In this document: in pieces, positions 50,901 to 62,900 of the stretch
Layout of the letters: each line of letters starts with the position of its first letter
How positions within the stretch are numbered: position 1 is the stretch's first letter
Assembly: GCF_000003815.2 (NCBI RefSeq)
Contig: NC_049980.1
Coordinates: 25,438,272 to 25,502,271 of the forward strand
Length of the DNA stretch: 64,000 nt
Reading direction: 5' to 3'
DNA from: Branchiostoma floridae
Lineage: Eukaryota > Chordata > Leptocardii > Amphioxiformes > Branchiostomatidae
Notes under the pieces: generated by a model
What the model was told of the DNA's origin: nothing
What the model saw: the letters and a program-made list of their open reading frames with translations, nothing else
Database searches by the model: none
Made by a program: the position numbers and the translations under genes

Positions 50901-53900
50901 TAGAGATAATTATTAAGAATGATTTCATTGGATTGAGCAAGCTGAAATGTTACGGAAGAGAGGTGAATCGTGTCGCTGACAAGAATATTTTCTTGGTTTA
51001 ACTGAGGAATAAAGACAACTGATTTGGGGGGACAGAAAGAGAGGTGAATCGTGTCAGAACAAGAAGATTTGCTTGGTTTAAATTGAGGAATAAAGACAAC
51101 TGGTGAAAGTGATGAGTCTAACAACAATGTTTGCATTTTCACCTCCAGCCCAAGGTGCCCAGCAGGCTACCATCAGTTACCATGCCAACCGTGTCCCAGC
51201 ATCCCTCCTGGCCGCTCAGCAGCAGCACCCCTCCCCCCAGCCGCGCCCTTCCACCATCAAGTACGGAGGAGGAGGCAGCCCGCCGCTGCCCAATGGACCC
51301 AGCCCTCCCGACGGGTCCGCTCAGCCACCAAAGAAGAGACACAAGGGGTGGGGACCAGGAAGACCAGGTATACAGACAATACTACATTCTTCATGTCACA
51401 GTACCGGTACCTTTTATGTCATAAACCTCTTCATCTGGATTATCATAAATAACAGTAGTTAACTAGCAGTGACTCCTACTGTAAGAAAATATCCTTCTTT
51501 TTAATCTTTTTTGTAAAATGAAAATTGTTCTTCTGCCATATGCAAATGTCAAATAATGAGATGTGAATTGATTCTGAAGTGGTGATGAATGTTGCCAAAT
51601 TTTATATAAGGTAAAGCAGACATTCATATGGTCTACACAGAACTGGATTTGAACAAGAAAACTGGATAAGAAGAAGTGTGGTCTATTTGCTGTTGTCATA
51701 GGGATTCCCTGTTGTTTGCTCCCCAGACACCATGTCTAACCTGAACCTGGTCATGCCCCCCCACCCTGCCATGCAAGCCGAGTCCGTGTTCATCCAGCCT
51801 GGCCTGCTCAACATCTGCTGCACCAAGCCTGTCGTCCTGGCCTGCCACGGAAACCTGCCCTATCTCCACGGTAACGTCAACGACGTGGTGGTCAGCACCC
51901 TGCTGGTGGACTGCTACAAGCCCGTCCAGATGCCGCCCAAGCTGCTGGAGGGCCTGGGACTGACCAACGCCCCTCCGCTGAGCGTGGAGACCATGGCACT
52001 GCTGACCGTGCAGTACCTGGTGCAGCTGGGTGAGTGGCATTGTGTGTTGTTGTCATGGGGATATGGGCTTTGATGGCATTGTGGAGAGGAGTTGGCTAAT
52101 ATTGTGTGTGTGCGCTCATCAATATTTATTGATTCGCTTACAATGCCGAAGGCCAGTAGTATTTGACTCTACTGTCTAAGATCAATGTTTACAGATAAGA
52201 AAATGCACACTTTGTTGGGTTAGAAAATGATGAAGAAGTAGGTTAATTTGTCCAATATGAATTGTACTTTCTGTCATCAGTAACCTCACAGTTCTACCAA
52301 CAATACTTTTTGAAATCCTATTATATGTCCTTAAAAGTAAAGTTTGTACTCAATTTGCTACATCTTGTACACAGGAAATGAGAAGGTCCCTCTGCGTGAA
52401 GAGTTTGACGCCATCTTGCTGCAGGCGCGGCAGGAGTCGGCCATTAAGGACAAGAACATGCAACAGCATGCCCAGTTCCTGTCCGTCGCACCTGCACAGC
52501 TGCCCTGGCTCGCTAAAGTCGCTGCTAGCGCTTCCAACGGACTTGTCAGGTCAGCTTCTCTTGTGCTTTACAAGTTTGAAAGCACAACTGAGACGGGTTT
52601 CTGTATATGTAGACTCAAAAAGGTCTGGTAGGCCAAAGTGTTGGCTAGTGCCTCCAATGACCTTTCAATCTTTGATACAATTAATGATGAACTGAAGAGT
52701 AGTTTTCAGTGTATTCAAAAAAAGATAGTGGAAAGGGGTCTTGCTGATTTTGAATGTTTGACCTGTAACAAAGCAGTCACTGACAGCTTTTCTTTTTCCT
52801 CAGGATTGTGAATGCCCAAGCCTCGCTAGCAGAGGGCATCTCGGAGACCCTGCAGATGATCTGTATGCCTCAGCCCTACACCAGATACCCTTCCTTTGTC
52901 GTGGTGATCCACGTCTCCCGACACAGGGGCACCGAATTCTGCGTACTGGTCACAGGTGAGCTGCTCATATCAAGTATCAAACAGAGAAAAATGTTTAACT
53001 GTTTTTCACCAGTTTAACTTTTCTTGTGTCTGTTTGAATATGAAGTTGTTACATGAGCTGCTTGTATCAAGTACATGTATTCAACTACGAGAAAAAAATG
53101 TTTGTTTCATCTGTCTCCTGCTAGTTTGACTTTTCTCGTGTCTGAGTGACATTGACCTGGAAATGTTCTTTGTTGCTCAGGTGTGCACCAGGCGCGAGTG
53201 GTGGCAGAGAGCATGCTGTCGGCCAGTGATTGTTTCAAGGAGATCAGCTATGAGATCATCACAGGCAAATTCAACCTACTTACCTCACACTTCAAGGAGC
53301 CCAACACTGGTCAGTACACTTCATTTTTCTTTGTTCTTTGGGGATCTAGCCGTGAAAATTGTCAGGAAATTGAATCTGAATTGGTAAACTGGTTTAACTG
53401 CTTTGGCATAGATACCAGGTTTGTAAGCCTGTGAATGCAGATGGTTACATTACACCCATACCATTTGCATCTGTCTCTAATTAATGTTTAAATCTACTAG
53501 AACCGAATGGAGAGGCTCAACCAGATGATAATAAATTCAATCATCTAACAGTTTAAACTACATTGTATGAACAAATTTTCAAGCATGAAAGAGGTCTGTT
53601 CCAAGTCACTGTTATGTACAAGCCACTGTTTTGTCCTTTCAGCCATGTCAGTTCCTGTGAAGAAGCACGCAGCTCACATCCCAGGCAACAGTGAACTGGA
53701 CAAGCTGCTGGATGACTTTGTGGGCCCGATGTCAGGGGAGGTCATGGTGCCGTACCACGGAGGGGAGCTCCACAGGGTCAGGGAGGATGTGGCCAAGGAC
53801 ATGGTCCCTGACAAGCAACCAGGTTTGTTTCTCATTTTTTTGTTGATTACCTTCCAAAATGAGTTTGCCAGCAGACAAAATTTGCACTTGTTACAGTCCT

Positions 53901-56900
53901 TTCAACAAGTTCAATCCTTCCCACAATCTTTGGTGCATATAGTCATTTGGTGCAGACAAAATTTGCAATTGTTACAGTCTTTTCAACAAGTTCAAATCCT
54001 TCCCACAGTTTTCGGTGCATAGTGGAGGCCTATTTCCATTTCACAGCTGTGCAATTACTACAGCAAGGGGCTAGTCCACTCGTAGTGGTGTGTCTTTAAA
54101 CTGTTGTACCATTAGCGCTGAGTGCTAAGCAGAGAAAGCAGTACTGTAAATGCATTTAAGTTCGCGGGGATTTAATTTCGCGGTAGCGGGAAAATGGACT
54201 TTTCGCGGTGGTTTTAATTTCGCGGTAGCACCATGCACTGTAGTCTCTTACTGTTATGGAAAAATGTTCGCGGTGGTTTTAAATTCACGGTGAAGCGGCC
54301 GCCGCGAAAACCGCGAACATTAATCCACCGCGAACATTTCTGCATTTACAGTAAATACTATTTTTAAGGTTGTTGGTATGACTGGTCCAAAGTTTACAGT
54401 TACAAATAGATTTGTTTATTGATCCTTTTGTCTTACATGTTGATTCGTCACCATTTTCCTCAGATGTGTCCACGGATCACCAGGAGCTTCACCCCGTCCA
54501 GATCGCCGTGGCGATGAAGATCCTGTCTCAGGTGTGTGCCATCGCTGACTCCGGCACGCAGAGCCTGGACCTGGGGCGCTTCAGTAAGGTGGACATCCTG
54601 GTCATGTTGCCGCCCTCCAACATCCTGTACAACCAGACAGTGGAGCGGCTCAAGCAGTCAGGTAGGGTGTCATGTCTTACCATGCAGGTTTACCTCGATG
54701 AAGGGTTGCATGTTAGGGAGTAAAAAAGCACACCTCGAGTTGTTTTGCCTGTTCCAGTTTCAGTCATGAGTATCAGAAAAGGCATAGTCATACACTCGTT
54801 CTCATTGAAATGTCGAAAATGGCATTTTTTTTGTCAAAAAATAAATCGGCTTTATTTTCAGTGAAAACTACCGGGTTGTTTAGGAAAATTCCTCTTTTAA
54901 CCGTAGCCAAAAAATGGCAACTTATTATTTTCGGTCCCATTGGTAATACATTACAGGGCAGGTAACAAACGTTACCGGTAACGTTTGTTACAACAGTAAA
55001 CTTTACCCTGTTTTCTTCTAAAGGACTTACCTTATTGACTACATCATTTAGGTATAAGTGGATGTCCCAATGGATATTTGAAAAGTGGGCAGTTTTTTTA
55101 CACCAGGTCAGATAGACAGCTTAGACAGCATCGAACAATGGTAACGTTTGTTACAGTCATTTCTGTACAACATTTTGTTAAGCAAGGTGGGATACAAATA
55201 ACAGTCAACAACCCTTTCTTGTTTCTTTAGGAAGCGAGAAAAAATGTACAGCGTCACAAAAACTGGCATTTCTAGTCTTATACGTGGATAATAAAACCGT
55301 GGCAACCATGGTGGTAACGTTTGTTACAGAATCTGGCGACAGGCATAAACCACCTCACACAGCCTCCAAGATCAGTGATAGGAGTGATCTGACGTGATCG
55401 GTCAGAGGGCCTGGTCAGCTGGTTTTACCTACCGAACAATCATTCTGGGAACTGAATTGTTACATTTTTGGCTACCATTTGAATTCTTCGTTTCTTCTCA
55501 GGCGACAGCCATTTTTTAGGGTGTGAAATCCGACCCGTGGCTATAATAACCGTCAACCAATACGAATGTTGTTGTGCATCTTTTGTAAAACATTACAGGG
55601 GTTATGGAAAAATGAAGGAACCAGTGATGTTGTCTATAGTTTTCTCCATATCAAGGCGTAAAGTCAGGCGACAGCATTTCGACATTTAAATGAGAACGAG
55701 CCCATAATGTTGTGTGGTCTTAAGTATAGTTACAGGTTCCATGACTGAGCTCAGAGAAAGTCAGAGGAAGAAGAGAACCACAGAAGTCAAGGTATTGATG
55801 TTGACTTTTTGTGTCTTTTTGCTATAGGTGTCCTTGTGGACTTGGGTATGGAGACAGCGTCCTCCATCGACCAGAAGGTTGATCAGTACGTGATGAAGTG
55901 TGACAGTGTGGCGGAGAACCAGGCCAAGTTTGAGTCCTTTGTGAAGCACGTCCGCCAGCACCCCTACACACTGCACGTGCTTATACAGGACCAGGCTCAT
56001 GTGGATGTCAACAGGTCAGTATGTTTCCCACATGTAGGTCTTTATAACTGAGGTGAAGGGGAAACAAAATATCTAACTCAGCTCTGTTTGGTTCCTGATT
56101 GTTGATTGTGAAGCTGATCGATATGTTCTGTCAAAGGGCTATTACTGTAGAACCACCTGTGAAACTATACAGAGGCAGTTAAGTTGACAACCGAAAGCAA
56201 GATCAGAAGTATAGTCAAACCTGTGCACCTCTGCATAAGGACCACCTGCATATCTTCACACATGTATCTGCCACTTTTTGATGGTCCCTTTGAATATTTA
56301 ACCATTAGCCAAAGTGTTTTGTGACCAACTGTCTAATTCTTCCTTTGTATAGTTAATATAGAAAATTTGCACATAGGACATATAGTTATTTGTATATAGG
56401 ATAATTTATATAAAGGATACCATTTGAGAGATATTGTGTGGTGTTTCAGGCACTCCTCTGGGAACATGGGCTTGGCTGACAAGTACATCAACTGTAAGGA
56501 TTTTGCCGACGCGCCCAACCTGCTGACGCTGCAAGTCAGCGCCTCACCCTTCTCTCTGCAGACACAGAAGTCCCGAGTAACCCCCCACAACGAAGTCTTC
56601 TGGCCCAGCAACATCAAACAGGTCAGAAAGCCCTTCTACATGTACGAGGAGAGCGGGTGGACTGGTTTCTCGGTTTTTAGTTGCTGCGAGATAGCAACAT
56701 CCTTTCCAACATATTTTTAGTCAAAATCCTCTTGCTGATATATGTTTTCACCATGTTCACAATTTGACATTAGCAGAGTCAAGATGTAAGGTTTGTGATT
56801 TTATGAAGCTAAGACTAGCTTTAGGTGCACCTAAGACTAGCTTGAGGTGCCTTAGAAGACATAATGTAGTGATGCTCAGATGCCTCCTTTGTTTCTTCTG

Positions 56901-59900
56901 CAGAACCCCAACGTCCCCCCTGAGGACACCGTGTACTTCGGTGTGAGCGACTACTGCAGAACTGCAGACTGGAGTAACCACATGCCTGCCCTGCGCTCAG
57001 ACGATTCCTTCGAGCAGATGTCTACTTCTCTCCTGGCCAAGTAAGTCCTATCCTGCTTAATCAATGTACAAGACATTCAGGTGTTCAAGTAAACATTAGT
57101 AGATGTTGTAGAGATGATTTCCAACATTTCCTGAATCGTTCCTATAGGAATAAGACTGACTGTGTGTTTTGTGACTAAATCAATTGTTTCGCTTCTCTGT
57201 CTCTGCCAGGTTTCCTTTCCTAGACCTTTCTCGAACCAAGCAGACTTTCTTCATTTTGTATTTGGACCTTTTTATTGCTTTCAAGCTACACTGAAGCTAT
57301 GGTGAAATCTTGAATTTTTCACAGAACTTCAATTTTGTGTATTTTCTCCCTCTTGTAGGTATCCCAAGCTGCACAGCATGGTGATTCGGACGTACATCCT
57401 GGTCCGCCACTACTCTGCCGCCCTGATGACCATCGCAGGCGTCCCCGGCGCCCAGGAGATGACCACCACAGAGACCCTCAACATGCTGCAGGACGTGGTC
57501 AACGCCCCCCTGACCAGCCCCGGCGGGCGGGGCAGCATGCTGCTGCTGCGCGTTCCCTCCATCCAGCTGGCCATGGTGGCCTACGATAAGCTGCACAGCG
57601 TGCGGGACAAGCTGGGTCTGCAGTACAGGTTCGACGTCATTCTCAGCAGTGCCAACACTGACCTGACTCTGGAGGAGTACTTCCTCAAGAGGATGCAGGT
57701 AAGAACTCACCAGGCCTTATCCTTTGCTTTCATGTGGCTGTATACTGAATAGTCATTGAAACTAAGCCTGAAATTGTGTCTGGTTGCTCAAGCACTGACC
57801 TGTAACCTGGATATCTGTAAACAATAAAAATAAAGCTTGGATTTTGATAACATGAGTAATTCTTACGCCAAAAATAGTTACTCAAGCAACTGGATATGGT
57901 TTTGAAAGTTGCTTGAGTAACTATTTTTGGCGTATCTTATTACCTGGATGTCTAACCTACATCGACGTATGAGTAATTCTTGTTGTGGCTGTTGTTGTTT
58001 TTGTAGGCTTGGCGAGGAGAGTTGGACAACCCTGAGAGGAAGTCGTCCTGGGTGCCCCGCACCTACTGTGACCTGGATGGTCTGCCGTGTATACTCATCC
58101 TGTGTGGGAAGGACCCACTAGGGGAGACCATGCCCAGGTAAATTGGTGCACGAAGGCTAACATCGCTGTTTATAACAGTTTCTAAAGCTTTTTGTATTGA
58201 TACAATGTGAATCTGCCTTGTATTACCTCAAAGATCTTTGCAATGTCATCTTTGTGGGTGGTTTGGTCTTTTGAACAACATTGAACCTGGCTGGTAGCAG
58301 GTCAGAGCAAGCAGTGTCCTTAGAAAGTTGGTCTTGCTGTATAACACCGGAACCAGTTCGGGGTCAAACCTCATCCGTTAAATTAAGACGGTTACTGTCT
58401 GCTTGTGGTCTGTAGGTCGTTTTTTTTTTTCTTGTCCAGTCATCAACCATTTATTGATTTACCCATGTTTAGGTCTCTGAAGTACTGTGACCTGCGGTTG
58501 GTCAACCACGGTCATGTGACTCGTGCCAGCCTGGAGCAGGAGATCAGTCTGGGCTGTCGCTACATCAGCCGTGACGTCGTCAACGAGCCAATCACGGTGT
58601 GCGACATGAGTGACGAGGACAGCCAGAGCGACAGTGAAATGGACAACGATGATGGCGACCTGCAGATCGACACAGATCGCCCTCGGAGTAATTCTTCAGG
58701 TGAAACAAGTCATTCTTACAACATGATTCATATTTCACATCTTAACAGAAACACCAGATTTTTTAAAGAAACAAATTTGATACAAATGTAACATCCCTTA
58801 AGCTTCCTCTCAAATCCCACAAATATAAATGGTGTTTTAACAGTCATTTTGTTTTGCTAAACCATCAATTTTGGCAATGTCTTGTGAAGGTCTTAATATT
58901 GACTTGAGACTTTCCCTGCTGTTTGAACAGATGTACAGCAGACATCTCCCGGCTTCTCAGGTAATCAAGCTCAGCACAACGGTTCGGTCTCCGACTCCAC
59001 CAGGAACCCCAACGACAACGTCGGCAGGTCTTCTCCCGACTCCGCCCAGGACAGCGGGAAGGAGTCGCAGGGCAACAGCGTCCCCGAGATGTCACCCCAG
59101 CAGCCCCAGGCGTCGGTCACGTCCCTACAGGGCATGGTGGAGAACTCTATAGACATGATCTATGGGAAGGAGAAGAACAGTAACAGCCATGAGGGCGACG
59201 CAGACCTGCCGAACGAACCGTTCGAGCAGCGGGAAGCAGCAGCAGCACGTGACCGCAGCGGAACGTCCCCCATGGCTAGCGTGAAAAGTTCCGTCAGTAA
59301 AGACAACCTCCCCACCACATCTACCTCATCTCTGGGCCAGCACAAGCCGTCGTCGAGCAGAATAGCGGGGTCCTCCCTGCTCCCGGTGACGATCATCGTA
59401 TCAAAGACTGCGTACGATATCCTCAGACCGGATCCTCAGGGAAAACAGCGGCACATCTCCTTACAGCCCCACCCTGATGTGGGGTGGATCTGCCCACTCA
59501 GGCCCATGTTGTTAGGGGAGGTCACCAACGAAGTGCAGTCAGCATACTACAGGTCAGTAAGCATCGCTCTGCTTGTCTTAGGAAGAAGAATAAACACTTT
59601 TTGAATTGGCAATGTATTGGTGCTAAATGTAGAAGAACTGATATTGCTTTTGACTTATCCTTGGATGATACTTTTCTGTTAAAATTCATCATTTGTACAG
59701 TCAAATGATATTTACAGGCCCTCACCACTAAGATTTTGAAGACATGAAATACCCAGGTATAAGGTAACTTTTTCCTGCATGATCAATGCTATAAAATAAC
59801 ACTGAACTCTTCTGTTGTAGGCAATGGACGGAGCCTCTGCAGCATCACATGGACACAGACAACAAGGGTGAGAACAGCCTGCCAGTGTTCCACCCCAGGC

Positions 59901-62900
59901 GACTGCTGCTGAGCGGACCCCCACAGGTACAGTACAACACTGCATGTCTTTTGTTGCCTCATTTTTGAAATTTCAGCCTTTTGTTTGTCGCTGACACAGG
60001 GCTGACTCCAGGACCAGTCCCTCTATTCCAGGATGGAAAATTAGCTTGTTAAGACAGACAAAAATTGTCTGTCCAAAAGATATGGACTTCATGACAAGAG
60101 ACTGCTGAATATGTATTTTCATAAGCTGAAATGGACAGTTTCAACAACGATAATCAACAACATGGGCTCCCAAACTATGAGTGGGATGAAAAAGAATTTT
60201 AAAGCTGGAGACAGCCCTACACTGACATTTGGGTATAAGTGTAATGCAATGAATCCTTGTGCATTGAAATGTGGAGAAAGAAGATTCAGAAAAGACAGAA
60301 AAGAAGCACTTCACAGAAAGTTCCCCTTTGTTCGCCCAGGTCGGCAAGACGGGTGCGTACCTGCAGTTCCTGCGGGTGCTGTTCCGCATGTTGATCCGCC
60401 TGCTGGAGGTGGAGGTCTACAACGAGGAGGAAATCAACATGGACCGCGAGTCCCCGGCCGTCAGCCTGGTCTACAACGACAACCAGACCACGCACCTGAC
60501 CGCCAAGTGGCCTGACTACGAGTTTGTGCGCAGCATGCCGTTTGATGCCAACCTCCACGAGGGAAAGTACATGTCATGCAGTCCTGTGTATGCTGGTGCA
60601 GAGAAGAAAGGTAGGGCACAAGTTTGGATATACATGTAACTTTATCTATAGATAGCGTAACTATGGTTGGTATGTTATATCAATGTTACATGACTTTTTG
60701 TGTGAAATAGTTTGGGATTTTATCATTGTAAGTGATTACAATAAATTTTGTGATGCCATTAATCGAATCAAGAGCTTCTGGTAAGTATTAGTTCTTCTCC
60801 TGTAACATTTCAATTTCTTATCTCTTTCCTTGATTTGATTTGATGACGCAAGTTTGGTTGTTGATTGAGAGACTCTAACACACGTTTTACTTTCTGTACG
60901 TCCCAGATAACAGTCCAGCTGTGAACAAGGATTCCCGGAGACCCACCATGTCCATCATGTTGTCCAAGTTCAGTGCACACAACAGCTTCCACCACTGTGA
61001 GCACTGCCACCACTACATGGAGTCAGTAACACCACAGGTTAGTGGACTGGTCACAATGTTTTACTTAATGCTATCTTCTATCTGGATAATAGAAAGACTT
61101 CCCAAGTTGGAGGTATCTTTTAGCTGATGTTTATTTCAGCCGTGACCTGCTGTATCTGTGACCTAAGTGTTGGACAGCCTATGTTGTACATTGTGTTTAG
61201 AGATCCAGTAAAGTTGATTACTGCAAAACTTACAATGTGCATCTAGCATGCCTTCTCAGTGCTGAGCTACCAGCCAGTTTGCTAGGTGCATATGAACATG
61301 GATAAAATTATGCAGTTTTGTTGTATGTTACTAGATGTCTCTTCTTGACTGTTTCTCCTCTGCCTCCACAGCAGACCCGTGAGTCCAGCCTCTACAGCTT
61401 CACCTTCCCGTGTGCCTTGATAAAATTATGCAGTTTTGTTGTATGTTACTAGATGTCTCTTCTTGACTGTGCTTCCCTCTGCCTCCACAGCAGACGCGTG
61501 AGTCCAGCCTGTACAGCTTCACCTTCCCGTCTGCCGTGTACGGGGAGGAGGTCCGTCTGCACTTCATCATCCCGCAGACGCAGGAGAAACACTTCGTGTT
61601 CAGTAAGCAGGGGCACCACCTGGAGAGCCTCAGGCTGCCATCACTGGAAGATGCGGTAAGGAAACAACAGGTCATGCATGGCCTGGGGCTTGGACTGATC
61701 ATGATCTACAGTAAGGCCTGTAGAACTGAGGCTGGACCACAGTATGGAAGAATACCTTGCTTAGGGTTGTTGTACAGTGTTGTACAAAGGGTTCTTGCAG
61801 ATTTAGAGGTGTTCTTTGTTCTGCATGTGCAGGTTAGCTGTAAAAAAGCTCAGGGATTGTCTGAAGATCAGGCTTGTAGAAGATTAAACAAAGCCATAGA
61901 GTCAGCCCAATGTAGTCTTCTCTGTCCCACTCCCCCTGTGCTGCCTGGGCTGATACATGTGTCAGCTTCAAGGTTGTATTTCCTCACTGAGCTCATGTTT
62001 CTGTATTTCTCCCTTCAGGGGCACAACGACATCAAGACGCCGATCTTCACGCCCACGTGCAGTCGGCAGGAGCACGGGCTGCTGAACCTGTTCCACGCCA
62101 TGGAGGGGGGGCGCCACACCCACATGGTGGTGGTGAAGCAGTGCGAGATGGCGCTGTACCAGAAGTTCTGGCCCAACCACATCATCCTCGTGCTGCCGGT
62201 CGTCTGCAACGATGCTGGCATCGGTGAGATGCAAAGTCAATTGTCAAACGCCAAAAAGTAGTTACTCATGACAAGCAACTGGATATGATTATGGTTTCCA
62301 AACCATGTCCAATTGCTTGAGTAACTGCTTTTTGGCATATCTTATTACCTGGACCTTCATGGACAGTTGTGACTTTGTTCTGTCTTTATCTAAGAACCCA
62401 CCATTCACGCCATGGTTGAGGTGTTATCAGTGTGCTGTGTTTAGGACTTGATATTATTTACCAAAACTGTATACTTTCTATACAAGGTTTGATGGACTTT
62501 CTTGTCAGGCAGATGGGGAATGTTCATATTCCACTGTATGCTTGAAATTCTACATTTTTCAGCCTGTCATACTTGCATCTGAAGCCAGAACTTTTCTGTG
62601 AGGGTTGTAGGGTTCCCTGAGTCATGTCTTTAGATATTTCCTGAGTGAGTGTCGCCTCCTTGTTCTTTGAAAAGTCTCCAGACATTGTGCTAACGAGAAG
62701 TTTTGTCCAGGAGCTGCACGGTTCCTGGTGAAGGAGCTGGCCTACTACAACCTGGAGCTGGAGCGCAACCGTCAGGAGGAGCTGGGCGTGCGGCGCCAGG
62801 ACGTCTGGCCCTACGTCATCATCATGGACGACTCGCTGGTCATGTGGAACATGCACGACAGCACACAGGAGGACAAGTAAGGCTGACAGGCTCTTTTCAA

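Noticed and set aside
51696-52040. 114-codon minus-strand ORF over GREB1 exon 7
   Set aside because: Shadow of the G+C-rich third positions of the true exon.
61372-61450. First copy of exon 23 as a working exon
   Set aside because: No donor before the in-frame TAG; only the copy at 61491 continues the GREB1 protein.
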